Positions 1-11,520 of a stretch of 64,000 bases of DNA are shown here, one piece after another. The first letter of the stretch is position 1; each line of letters opens with the position of its first letter. The notes under the pieces are model-generated. The model did no database searches, was not told the origin of the DNA, and saw only the letters and a program-made list of their open reading frames with translations. The position numbers and the translations under genes were made by a program. This DNA comes from Pseudeuparius sepicola (lineage: Eukaryota; Arthropoda; Insecta; Coleoptera; Anthribidae), in contig OY987301.1 of NCBI GenBank assembly GCA_963920635.1, positions 57,976,560-58,040,559 of the forward strand, in the 5' to 3' direction.

Positions 1-2640
1 ATTTCTTGGTTTACATACGTTTATAAAAGTTACATATTTAATTAAATACCGAGGTGACGTAACTTTTTTATAGCATCCCTGTTATTCCAGCTAATAAATT
101 TTATGTTTTCGAAAAAGAAAATGAAAATTTTCCCGATATTTTAAACATTTACCTCGGCACTGAGTTGCCGATAAGTAGGTAGGCCCACCCAAACCTTGGA
201 ACAAAAAATAGACTGGTGGTTACAAATATAAATCAACCTAGAGCTTTTGTAGAGAAAAAAGTCAGCTAGGATCTTTTGTACATTTCAACCATGAAGCTGT
301 TTTCACTTAGTGGATTTATGAATATATTAGCTCTATTTGACCTTGCCTACAATTATGATACCGTATAGCAGCGACTAAAATATTATAGATAGAAAGGAAG
401 ACTTCTTGATAATGATAAAGTTTATAGTGACGATTTTTTAATTATTTGAAGTACCACATATAGATATAGCTTTATTTCAGCTAGCTGAAAAGAGTAATGT
501 AGGCCATGGAAATGTTTAAATGGTTTATTTTAACCTCTTTGATGATACTAAGCCAGCTGCTTTTAGAAACATGATGTATGGATTGGGGATACTATAGGTT
601 TAATTGTAGAAGAAAACCGCCTAAAAATGCGGGTTATTTGTTTTAAACAGTAAAAACAAACTATTTTTCAAAATAATTGAAAAAAATATATATTCTTTAG
701 ATATATATAGCCTATTGCCTTTTCTAGCCGGTAGTGAGATTAAAATTAATAAGCCTGTTTTATTTTTTTTGTTATTTCAAAAAATCTATTTTGTCAAGTG
801 CTCCATATTAAGCAACTATAACTCAAAATATGGGGTAGTACTAAGCACCTATATCTTAATATGTGGTACCCCAAATTTGAAAGGGACTTGAAGTTTAATG
901 TAAAAAAAGAAAACAATAGAGACAGAACAACAAAATAACAATCAATTTTCCGAACCACTTTTTAAATGTAAAAAGATCTTGCAAATATCGAATATTAACC
1001 ATTTTAAGTAAAACTTTTTGAAAGCACTATGAGGTGCCATAATAATTATTAAGTGTAATGCTGAATGTGTATTTGAAATATAATCCTTTTGTGACTGGCA
1101 TAAGGCATATCCGGGTTAGCGGGATATCTAATCGATCAAAGAAGGAACGCAAGCGACTCAAAAAATGTGTGAGCCATTCATTCTTCTGTTCTTCTCAACG
1201 TATTATTAACTTATCAAAAAATTGCAAGTTTTGAATTTGAAAATACCATGTTATTGTTAGGTATACAAAATATACCATCGCATAATATATAGGTAACTTA
1301 TTTTCTGAAATTGAAAATTGAAGCAAATTTTTCCATGACACCTAAACATTTTTTATACATCCAGTTCCAGAACTGAATTTATGATGCAATGAAAGTTGGG
1401 CTAGAGTTATAGGTATGCCTTAATATTTTCTCCTGCAGAACTGATTTAGTGTAACAACAAAAAAATCCCTACTGGCAGCTTATATCGTCTAAACTATTTG
1501 TTGACTTTGATACTACTGAGTAGGAAAATTTAAGTGCACCTTATATAAAAAACTTTAATTACATTGACAGTGAAGAATGCCAAAATCATCATTAAAATAC
1601 TGCCAGTGATGTCATCCATTATTGTAAAAAAAATTCTTTAAGTTGGCGTTGGCGGGATTCTTAACGACTAAACGACAGACGGGTCCGTCGCTCATTGCGG
1701 AATTGTTACCTTTAACGGCGTAATCCTTCAATATAAGCAGTGTGGTCAGTTTGAAGAGCGATATTCTGTATGTAGAATGCAATCGATATCTACCCGTGAA
1801 CACCTACGGACCCAGGAGATCCGCGGACTCATCTGGATAGACACGCTTAATCGCGGTAAGCTTGGTCGGCTGTAGACGCCACCTTCACAAAATAACCGAA
1901 AGGAAATGACGTCGCTTTTAAACTTTTTAATTTCCCGATTTCAAAAAATATACGAACTTCCTTTTTTAACTCATGGGGTTTATTTGCATCTTCCATGGTA
2001 GTTAAATTCCACATTTATTACAAAAAAGTGAATTTCAGTGCTTTGGTACACAAACAACCATTATTTATTGAAATAAGTAATATTATTATGCAGATGACCA
2101 TACCTAGGTATAGACTTTGCTGATGAGAGGTTTCACAGCCAAAATGTTTGTTCAGGTTTAAATTGAATTATACCTACCACAGGCAGACATTTTCAAGGTG
2201 AGACAATTTAAATGAATGGAAACAACTGTAAGTAACAAACTATGGGCATCAAAATGAACTCGTAGGTGTAGGTATGAATTTTTATTTAGGGTGTCTTTGT
2301 CTTTTAATAATAAAGGCTATTTGTGCAAACCGTCTAGTAACCAATAAGTAGGTACCTACTCTTTTCCCTTTTATAGAAAATACAAAAGGGTTAACAAAGT
2401 AATGTTGTTTATTATTTTTAAATACGATTCAATCTATAGTAGCGAATAACAAGAATACTCCTTTATGATTTGAAAGTAAAATAAGTTTCCTATAATAACA
2501 CTCTATAAATTATAGCGTGTCCTCAGAAAGAGTCACATTAAATGTATATATTTCGCATAATTTTTCTCCATAATATATGTATGTTATACCAGAAAAACGC
2601 CAACTTATCACAAAAACTACGTCTTAAACAAATATGTTTT
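1..2640. other. non-coding AT-rich sequence, nothing recognised
   Basis: No open frame with recognisable protein character, no RNA gene and no clear repeat boundary was found here. A slightly GC-richer patch around 1790-1880 has no coding signal. Short TAGGTA/TACCTA words occur as they do across the window. Confidence 0.6.
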
Positions 2641-2694
2641 CACGCTTCTTAAACTTCTGCAAACTTCAACTTCTCATTTTACACAGACTCCACA

Positions 2695-2800
2695 TCCGTT
2701 CTAAGAACTTCTAGAAACATCACGAGTTTCTGGCGTTTCCCTCACCAAGCACCAAAAGACTATAAAAGCCTCTGATGCCATTCGGCGGTGTTCAGATTAG
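2695..2800 (+). promoter_or_regulatory. heat-shock-like core promoter without an obvious gene
   Basis: Positions 2699-2717 hold alternating TTC and GAA triplets around the core TTCTAGAA (2709-2716), the arrangement bound by heat-shock factor. A TATAAAA box starts at 2761, and a TTCAGATTAG initiator-like site lies about 30 bp downstream (2791-2800), the normal spacing. No open reading frame follows on the plus strand for more than 1 kb; a short TATAG/TATAA-type repeat follows at 2806-2845. It could be the promoter of a decayed heat-shock gene, of a non-coding RNA, or of a non-coding first exon. The motif match is seen; function is inferred. Confidence 0.4.
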
Positions 2801-3312
2801 TTCCATTATAGTATAATATAGTATAATATAGTATTATAGTATAATTCAGGTTCAAGCCTAATCTCTGTTTTTCCAACAATTTCTAAATTCAGTCCGATTG
2901 TAAGAAGTCAAAAAGTTTGTGTAGTTATTATTAAATAAAAATAAAGTGGAAAAATATATTTTTTCAAAGTTATTTGCCGCTCGGTCTGCGTAACATGACA
3001 TGTATGTATTGACTAATGCTGTATAATGCTGTATAAAAAAACCGCCGTAGGTATATGCAAAAAAAACTCTCAGGTAAACAGAAAACCTATGTTTAGGAGT
3101 TTTTATTACTATAATAGAAACAATAAAAATTTTTGAACTTTGACCCTCATTTATTTTTTGTAATATACGGCATTTTTTATAAAAATTACTATAACATGCC
3201 GTAAATATGACCGTAACATTTCGCAAATATCGGTACACCGTATAATATGCTACTGAATCACAGATACGGCACCTACTTCTATAACAATTATTGTACCATA
3301 CGGCAAAACTTA

Positions 3313-4313
3313 TAGACCGGGAGATAGTGACAGATTTTTGGACGCGATTTTACTCAGTATGCCTTTCAAAGGACATCGTGTTGCGTATACTCTCACAATA
3401 ATAAGGTATGAATCAGAGAGTCGTCCTGGGTTCTTCATATGAAAAACTGAGTTTTCATTTATTCGAAAAATAAGAGTCTAGATATGATTTTAGTCAGGCT
3501 ACCATGTGTTTTCGAGGAATTCAAAATAGAAAATTCCTCGGAAAACCATAGGCATACCGTTAGCGTGGGCCCACAGGGCTATATTATTGTCACGTGAACT
3601 AGTATTTTATTAATTAATTTGTCTTTTCTTCAGCAGATTTATGTCATAAATCTGCTGAAGAAAAGATTGCATACCGTTATGTTATAAATCTGCTGAAGAA
3701 AAGATGGCATACCGTTTGCGCATGTCCAAGTACACTTTACATCGAATAAATCGTTTAAATGATTAAATAACATTTATTTTAAACTGTATGTACTTGGACA
3801 TGCGAAAACGGTATGCCATCCTTTTTTTTCCACCAGTTTCATAAGAAGAACTTGCATACTTCTCATTGGCAGCCTGTTCAGAAACGTGGAAAAATTAATT
3901 AATAAAATACTAGTTCACGTGACAATAATAGCCCTGTGGGCCTACGCTAACGGTATACATACTTCTCATTGGCAGCTTGTTCAGAAACGTGGAAAAATTA
4001 AGTATTAAAATACAAGTTAACGTGACACTAGTAGCTTTTTGGGTTTGGGTCCACGTTAACGGTATGCCTATGGTTTTCCGAGAAGTTTTCTATTTTGAAC
4101 TTCATTATAAAACACATGGCAGCCTGACTAAAATCATATCAAAACGCATATTTTTCGAATAAATAAAAACTCACTTTTCCATATGAAGAACTCATATAGG
4201 ATGTCTCTCTGATTCATACTTTAGTATTGTGAGAATATACGCCACATAATGCCCTTTCAAAGGGATACTGAGTAAAATCACGTCCAAAAATCTGTCCCTA
4301 TCTCCCGGTCTAT
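3313..4313. mobile_element. 1.0-kb foldback element with long inverted arms
   Basis: The two ends are reverse complements: TAGACCGGGAGATAG at 3313 pairs with CTATCTCCCGGTCTA at 4299-4313. The match continues inward through the blocks near 3480-3600 and 3900-4160, so most of the element is one long imperfect inverted repeat. The words GGCATACCGTT / AACGGTATGCC recur many times, and a near-perfect hairpin lies at 3623-3665. There is no transposase. It is best read as a non-autonomous foldback or MITE family member; the autonomous partner is unknown. Confidence 0.75.
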
Positions 4314-4622
4314 TACTAGCTAAATCCAAAAAACTGCCTATACAGCAGAAAAAAATTGATGTACGGATTTTGAATATCCAATTTTGACGTAAATGACAGA
4401 TCATGAAAATATTGGTTACGATGTTTTAATTTAACACGGTAGTATAATGGTAACATTTTTTAGATAATTCATGGACAAATAGTTTAAGCGAGGTATACAA
4501 AATTTGAAAATCACAAAGCATTAGAGTTTACAGTGCACCGAGAGCCCAACACTATATATTTTTCCGTTTTTTTCTCAGTGTGGAGGTTTGAATCCCAAAC
4601 CAAATTTTGAAAATGATAATTC

Positions 4623-5532
4623 TATACAGTGTGGCCATTTAAGTGTGCAACATATGGGACTTTTTTTTATTAATTGCACAACCAAAATACAGACATTGCC
4701 GAAAGTTGATGCATGTTCAATAATCATAGGTGCACTTTGAATGGTTGCAAGTCAAACAGCACACAGGATAGGTAAAAAAATATAAAAAATGTACAAGAGT
4801 AAAGTACCCTCATTTCAAAAAATTCAGCAAAAGGTTATTAAGAAAAGTTATTTAGAATTAAAAGCTGTGCCTAAATGCCAAAACATAACCTACTAAGAAA
4901 AACAATTTTCGTAAATTAATTTCCACAGTTCCTTAATAAACATTTAAAATAAAAATTTTGCACCTTAAATAAGAGTTTTTTAATATACACATTATCATTA
5001 CTAGTGTTTTACCTTGTTCAGAAGAATTTTTGCGAAATTTTAAAGTTTTGTTTAATATCGTTGCAACAAACATGAAATTTGTGATTCCCTAAAAAATTAA
5101 AAATCTAGGTTAATTTTACAAATATGCTTGAATTTGAACAAAGTTATGCGAAGTTGATATAATTTTGATTGATTTATGAAATTGTTTAGGGTCAATATTA
5201 AAACAATTTTTTTAGGAAATTATTAATGTTTTTCAAAAAAATATATTTATTTTTCTTAGGAGGCCATGTTTTGGTATTCAGGCATAACTTTTAATTCTAG
5301 ACAACTTTTCTTAATAACATTTTGCTGAATTTTCTGAAATAAGGGTACTTTACTCTTGTACAATTTTTATATTTTTTAACCTACCCTGTATGCTGTTTGA
5401 CTTGCAACCATTCTAAGTGCGCCTAATATGATTATCGAACATGCACCAAGTTTCGGGAATATTTGTATTTTCCTTGTGCAATTAATAAAAAAAAATCCCA
5501 TATGTTGCACACTTAAATGACCACACTGTATA
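4623..5532. mobile_element. 0.9-kb foldback MITE, TA-flanked, TATACAGTGTGG ends
   Basis: The left end TATACAGTGTGG (4623-4634) is the exact reverse complement of CCACACTGTATA (5521-5532). The arms stay complementary for roughly 400 bp each with scattered mismatches: the block with the T-run followed by ATTAATTGCACA near 4667 pairs with the block near 5480, and the block near 4795 pairs with the one near 5345. The TA ends and CAGTGTGG-type termini suit a mariner-related MITE. No coding capacity. Confidence 0.8.
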
Positions 5533-5849
5533 TCGCACTACTTCTATTCAAAATTCAGGTTGTTGTACTCATCTGCACATTTATACTTTGCGCCCGTCGC
5601 TTCGCATTTAATTTGTCTGTATATCCAAATACCGTTTCTTTATATATTTGACCGTATTATACACGGAGAAATCATGGCCAAATCTTCGTTATAGATATTT
5701 TGAAGTCAACTCAAATTTTAGGATTTTTTCTGTTGCTGTTGAACTGACGATAACATTTTGCCTGTCTATACTAGTAGTGGTAGGCTTATCCGTCGGTCGC
5801 CACGACGTACTATTTCCGTACCCGCGAATCGTACGTACCTAGGGCATGG

Positions 5850-6055
5850 CGCGGTAGCCTCGCGGCGCTGCTGCCGCGTCGGCGTCGGCGGCGTCGGCGA
5901 CGTGGGTCGCTCGCATCGGTCGGTCCGGTCGGCCCGGTTCGCGGCCCGCGCTGCACTGGCGTCGCGACGCCGGCCGCCGGCCGCCCGACGCCGCCGCTCA
6001 GGTGAAAGCGGCGGCGGCGGCGCCTACGGGCGTAGCGGCGCGGACGGCGGTAAGG
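5850..6055. promoter_or_regulatory. CpG-rich island, possible promoter and first exon
   Basis: This ~200-bp stretch is very GC- and CpG-rich inside AT-rich DNA, built from CGGCG/GTCGG runs. It ends in a GT-AAG type donor (GGCGGTAAGG, about 6046-6055), and another donor-like AGGTGAAAG lies at 5999. Such islands mark promoters or first exons in many animals, so a host gene may start here on the plus strand and continue far away. Open frames across it are by-products of base composition and I do not treat them as genes. Confidence 0.35.
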
Positions 6056-6059
6056 TGTT

Positions 6060-8610
6060 TTTTTCGGGGAATTCCCCAGAGTAGCCGGGAACCATAAATA
6101 ATGCTCCTCCAAATTTATCACTCCACTGGAAAATGTGTAGGTATAGCTGAACATACAAGACGTTATTAATGTGAAATGAGCCTCCAATATCCATGGCCCG
6201 TGCACACCCGACTTTAACATGTCTCCAAACCCAAAAAAAAGTTAGAAGAGTGTAGGGTCTTCTTTATCGAAGTGAGACCCTGTGGCCTGTACTTGCAATG
6301 CCACCATTAATTCCGCCTCATACGGGCAAATTATTAGTAATTTTTCAAAAAAGACCACATAATTTTTCAAAATTTCGAATAATGATGGAAGGGAAATTTG
6401 ATTGTTTTTTTTTGTAACTTTTTGACTTCTGGCCAATTTTCTACTCTTTTTGTTAATATATTATATTAATATACCGATAATCCTACAACCTTAATATATA
6501 GTACATTAATATACAGTGTGTCTATATTAAGGATTTAATGATTCGCTTTAACCATAACAAGGCTAATTTTTTATTGCAGTCTATTTTATTTGCTGTATAA
6601 ACCAGGGATAAACTCTGTTGAGTCCCATATAGAATTCATGATTCGCAACTGACGTAGATGCGCAGAGTTTCCCGGTTTTCGGATTCGTTAGTGACATACC
6701 GTGGGTAAGTGTGTCGTGGGCAGTGCTAAAGGAGTCGTCTGGCGAACAGTGTGTAAAAATATATCCATAATAAGAAATTGAATAAGCATAAGAGAGATGG
6801 GTATGAAGGTGACGTTGCCACTACTTCCTAACGCAGTCAACGCTGTTCAACACATCACTGTAGACGGGCACTAACCGCAAATAAGTTCTTCGTACTAATT
6901 TGACCGCGCTTCACCCCACCACCTCCCACTACTTAATTCCCTGAATATATTTTATTATAATCACATCCCATTTGCTACTCGCTAGTGCCTGTCCCTATCC
7001 TGGTTATAATATTTTATTGCTTTCAAGTAGTGGCAACGTCGCATTTATACTTATTATTCTACTTATTCTATTTTCATTATGCATATATTCTTACACATTG
7101 AACGCCAGACGACACTAGCCTAAGGGAATCAGGCTGTATTTTCTGTGCTTATATCTTTGTTACTCCGTACAATCTTTGTAACTACGGATAAGTGAAGCAA
7201 GTGGTTTCTAGTGATGAGTTGGGCAGCTGTTTTGATGTGAAAACGGGCATAATTAGCTGACAATTACCAGGGAAACCCTGTGGGACAAAGGATATAGCAT
7301 TTTAATATACGGTGTAAACCCGGGTTGCTATTCCCAGACCCAATCGAGATCACTATCCTCTCCGCTTTGCTATCTTCTGCTCAGCCTCATCTCGTTAATA
7401 TAATACGCGGTGTGGAAAGGCATGGAAATGCATGTCTGTCCAGCGCATGGTAAAAATACCTACCTATACTGAGAATACTATACAAGTTGTCCTCTTTTTG
7501 ACTTTTTGCACAAGTGAATTTGAAGTGAAATGAACATGAAGTGATCTGATAGTGAAATGATTTCTATTGGTAAATGGAACAGTGTACGACCACGTTATCT
7601 ATAATCTAACCTTTGAATGAATTTTTTAATATTTTTCACCACCTTAACCCCAGAAACACTCAAAACCAACACAAATTACATAAAAATCGATTTGCTGCGT
7701 AAACTGATCACTTCACAATCAACTGAACATTTGTCAAAGAAACACTCGATGTCAGCTGATGTGATCTCAAAGTGATTCGCAATCGATTTAAGATCACTTA
7801 AAACTGTAAAAGGAGGACGGCTATAGTTAATCTCTACATCAGGAAACGTAGGATCGGCATTTTTTATTGCTGACAAAAAAATCTGCGTCGAGCAATTCCA
7901 TTTCATTAATAATTTTAAAGAATTATTATTGTTTCCGATTTCGGATGAAAAACATGGGATTCTCGGTCTGCTCTATCCTAATATAGGGTACATCTGAATT
8001 TTATGAGATACCTACGCCGTATATACTTCCAAATTTTGTTTTTTGTAGAGGAGATTTTCACGTTCGCTTATTATATCAAAGCCACTACAGAGTTATCGTT
8101 ACCATCCAAATTCCCCATGCAGTGACCGTCACTATCAAGTGCGGCTTCCTTGCTTGTTTGCTGAATGTGCGTGCCTATGTCTGCTAACGCAGTGTCATTG
8201 TGCTGACTGTAGTGCAGTGAGATTTAGTGTTAGTTCTTTGAATTAATTATTCGATGCGTGATTTAAGTACGAGCATAGTGTTTAAGTCGAGTAGTCAATA
8301 TGAGCTACATGATGATGTGCATATTACACTCTGGTATAGCAGGACGCGCTTCCAGAATATTGTCGCTTGAAGAGGTGTCAGAGCGGTGTAAGCTTCTTAG
8401 GGATAAGGACCTATAACAAGCTGCATCTCTAGTACCTAGTCTGAGCTGCCACTTCCAAAATTTAAAAACTATTAAGTGATTTTTGCTACTCAATGCTTTT
8501 TCTCGGTGGAAGGATTCTTGAATAAAATCTTCTCCTAATTAAATATTTGTTATTGTGGATTTATTATTGTAAATTTATTTCGAGATTTTAACTAAATTTA
8601 AAGTATGTAC
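6060..8610. other. non-coding sequence, nothing recognised
   Basis: AT-rich sequence without a supported gene. Short A+T motifs such as TTAATATAC recur at 6450-6530 and near 7300. No structural RNA or complete transposon was recognised. Confidence 0.5.
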
Positions 8611-8613
8611 TAT

Positions 8614-8885
8614 GTATGTAGGTGCCTGTTTGTCTTATTATGCTTAACTTGCTAACATGTAGCCTTCGTAAAAACACCACCAGAGTTCCTTCATCCACCA
8701 AGTTTCCATTGATTAATCTCTCAATTTATCTAAACGAGTCATGTACACTTATGGTCTGTACTATGTAGGTGCCTGTTTGTCTTATTGTGCTTAACTTGCT
8801 AACATGTAGCCTTCGTAAAAACACCACCAGAGTTCCTTCATCCACCAAGTTTCCATTGATTAATCTCTCAATTTATCTAAACGAG
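8614..8885. repeat. 147-bp tandem duplication of host sequence
   Basis: The segment beginning TATGTAGGTGCCTGTTTG is present twice with a period of 147 bp (for example GTAGGTGCC at 8618 and 8765) and few differences. The second copy is cut at 8885 by the LTR retrotransposon and resumes after it at 13779 with TCATGTACACTTATGG. The duplication therefore predates the insertion, and the first copy preserves the empty target site. Confidence 0.85.
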
Positions 8886-9154
8886 GGTTACCAACCCATT
8901 GTATGGACCACTCTGTATACCTGTATCGTGGTCTTGGCCGGCTGCTCTGCATGGGATGGATGGACTACAGTAATTATTCATATCATTCGATGTTTATATA
9001 ATATAGCAAAAACGGTTCATTGCCGGATGTTGGACCGAGGCCCGGTAGATGATTCATTCTTTGTTCGGCGTTCGTTGAGATTGTAACATTTTTCGAATAA
9101 TAAACTTTGACACATCTTTACGCATCAAGTATTATTATTGGTTCATCCCTAACA
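8886..9154 (+). repeat. 5' LTR of gypsy-type retrotransposon
   Basis: This 269-bp direct repeat is matched at 13506-13774 with only a handful of differences, one of them the first base (G here, T in the 3' copy, so the ancestral end is TG...CA). It ends in CATCCCTAACA. The 4-bp target duplication is CGAG (8882-8885) on the left and CTAG (13775-13778) on the right, one mismatch. An AATAATAAA stretch near its end can serve for polyadenylation. Confidence 0.9.
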
Positions 9155-9195
9155 TCAGAAAGTGGGATTGTGCGTTTCCGCGTACCTGGAGTACC

Positions 9196-10150
9196 ATGCC
9201 GCGACGCAAAAGGAACCATTCGTCCACATCGGCATCATCGGATTCAGATTCATCCAGTTCTACATCTTCGAGTGACGATCGCCGTCGTCGTAGAAACAAA
9301 AAGAAAGGAACTAGGAGACTTAGGACAAGATCACGGAAAAGTAAAAGTAATGAAGTAGCAGGGGTAAGCCAAGCAGTTTCAACAAATTCGTGTCCTGTGG
9401 TTCCACAACAGTTGAACATATCTGCAGTAATACCGGAATTTGATCCATTAAAAGACGATATTTGTTATTGGATTGAAATTATAGAACACAATGCTCGTAT
9501 TTATGATTGGTCAGAGGATGGTATTATTTTACAAACGACCAGTAAACTGAGAGGAACGGCACAAATTTGGTATCATAGTTTAATATCAACTGATGTCAAC
9601 TGGGCTAGGTTTACCTGGAGGGACTGGCGAAAACAATTATTAGAAACTTTTCAAAGCAGGCGAGACATCTATTCTCTTTTTCAAGATCTAATGAACCATA
9701 AACCAAAGAAAGCTAATTTTTAAGGAATTAAGGTTAAATATTTCTGAATGTGACAAAATTTCCTTAATATTAGGGGCAATAGGCGATCAGTATAGTTATA
9801 TTAAAAATGCAGTTGAGGCGGCCAATATAAAAAGCACCAATGAACTAGCGTCATACTTACGTAATAAAACTGCTATTGGTGGGTTAGAGGGTCAACCAGG
9901 ACCGAGTAAAGTTACCCCGCGCGCAGAAATTCACAAAAGTTTTAAGAATACTTATTCCTCCAAAAATAATTTTCAAGCAAAATTTCAAAATAATTGCAAT
10001 TCTTGTGGTAATCCGGGACATCCAAGAGATCAATGTCCCCACAGACACAAGGTTTGCAATTGTTGCAAAACTTTAGGCCACATTGAATCTGCGTGCCGTA
10101 AAAGAATTTTTGACAAAAATGAAAAAGCCCCCGTAAAAATAGAGAATGTT
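9196..10150 (+). pseudogene. gag: retrotransposon gag, frameshifted, with two zinc knuckles
   Basis: The first 175 codons (9196-9723) open with an Arg/Ser-rich basic stretch and then a capsid-like region with conserved Trp residues (about residues 85-150). The frame breaks at a T-run near 9718; homologous reading continues in another frame and contains two CCHC zinc knuckles (about 9990-10105, C-x2-C-x4-H-x4-C type), the RNA-binding nucleocapsid part. The product would package retrotransposon RNA into cytoplasmic particles. The break could be true decay, a programmed shift, or a base-calling error at the homopolymer; the other breaks in this element favour decay or error. Confidence 0.8.
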
Positions 10151-10153
10151 AAA

Positions 10154-10678
10154 ATGATAAAAGAAAGTAGTGCAAAAAATTTTTATAAGGTAATTCAGGT
10201 TAATGGTAAAGATGTTGAGGCATTTGTAGACTTAGGTAGCGATTGTTCTGTTATGCAACGATCCCTTGCTATAAAATTAAATATAAAAATAACAAAGTTG
10301 AGTAATAGTGTTATATTATCTGGGTTTGCCGGGCAACAAGTACATGTCTACGAATGTCTTTATGCGGATATTTCTGTGGACGACTGTTCTCTTAATATTC
10401 AAGTGTACGTGACTAGTGAACCATTAAAAGACACACAATTAATAATTGGTCGTAACTTCACCGAAGACAAACAGATTTCTTACCAAAGAGTAGGCGATAA
10501 GTTTACCTTTACGAAAGTAAAAATAAAGGAAAATGTTTGTACTACCAATAATTTTAATATACGCCATTGCGAAATATCAGCCATCGATAAAAAAAAATTA
10601 TATTCATTAATTGCTAAGTTTGAATCTAGCCTGTATGTTTCTATAAATAGATTAGGAAAGACACTGGATCGAAACTAA
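10154..10678 (+). pseudogene. pol: retrotransposon aspartic protease region
   Basis: This region lies in the same frame as the zinc knuckles. A D-L-G-S-D sequence about 28 residues from the Met at 10154 matches the active-site position of retropepsins (D-S/T-G is usual; here Leu-Gly replaces the second residue), followed by the hydrophobic strand and the I-I-G-R-N flap-side motif near residue 95. It would cleave the Gag-Pol polyprotein. The frame stops at 10676-10678, while reverse-transcriptase linker homology continues at once in another frame, so the polyprotein is broken here. Confidence 0.7.
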
Positions 10679-10679
10679 A

Positions 10680-11476
10680 GTTAACACACCTGTCTCATTT
10701 CGACCTTATAGACTATCGGAAAGCGATAAAATTATAATGAGACAACAAATTCAAGAATTGCTTGGAGCAGAGATAATACAAAAAAGTAAATCAGAATATG
10801 CTAGCCCTGCCTTATTGGTAAATAAAAAAGATAACACAAAAGGCTTGTTGTTGACTATAGAGCTCTCAATAAGATTACTGAAAAACAACAATTTCCATTG
10901 CCATTAATTGAAGACTTAATAGACAATGCAGGTTGTTATAAGTATTTTTCTACACTAGATTTAGCAGCTGGATACCACCAAATTCCTGTAAGCCAAGAAT
11001 CAATTCCTAAAACAGCATTTATTACTCCTGAAGGCCTTTATGAATACAAAAGAGTACCATTCGGATTAAGTAACGCTCCTGCTGTTTTTCAAAAAATGAT
11101 GACAGAAATTTTTGAACCGTTACGGGATTTTGGTGTAGTTCCATATTTAGATGATATAATAGTTCCGTTACACACAATACGTGAAGGTTTAGAAATGTTA
11201 GAAAAGGTCTTTAAAATTATACAAGACTATGGTTTGACCATAAAATTGTCAAAATCAAAATTCCTACAACAGGAAGTCACATATTTAGGAAATGTAATTT
11301 CACAGGGTAAGGTTTCTGTAAATAACGATAAGGTAGAGGCAGTTACACAATTTCCAATCCCAAAAACTGTACATCAATTGAGGCAGTTTTTGGGTCTTAT
11401 AGGTTACTTTCGCAAATTTATACCCAACTATGCCTACAAGGCACGTCCATTAACAGCATTGTTAAAAAAAATGTAA
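10680..11476 (+). pseudogene. pol: reverse transcriptase of gypsy-type element, frameshifted
   Basis: The main open part (10898-11476) contains the fingers/palm core of a Ty3/gypsy reverse transcriptase: LDLAAGYHQIPV near residue 21, the FGLSNAPA block, and the catalytic Y-L-D-D-I box near residue 83, then the connection with F-L-G-L-I-G-Y-F-R-K-F. The segment 10680-10860 reads in a different frame and the two meet at a small indel near 10855. A second break at an A8 run (about 11464-11471) separates it from RNase H. It would copy element RNA to DNA. Confidence 0.85.
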
Positions 11477-11520
11477 ATGGAAATGGGAGATTTATCAATA
11501 TAATTAGTTCATAGCCCATT

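Noticed and set aside
5758..6220. Two overlapping Arg/Ala/Gly-rich open frames on opposite strands
   Set aside because: They arise from the CpG-rich composition; no family motif, and both strands are open at once.
9155..9195. Primer-binding site after the 5' LTR
   Set aside because: TCAGAAAGTGGGATTGTGCG follows the LTR, but I cannot match it to a particular tRNA 3' end with confidence.
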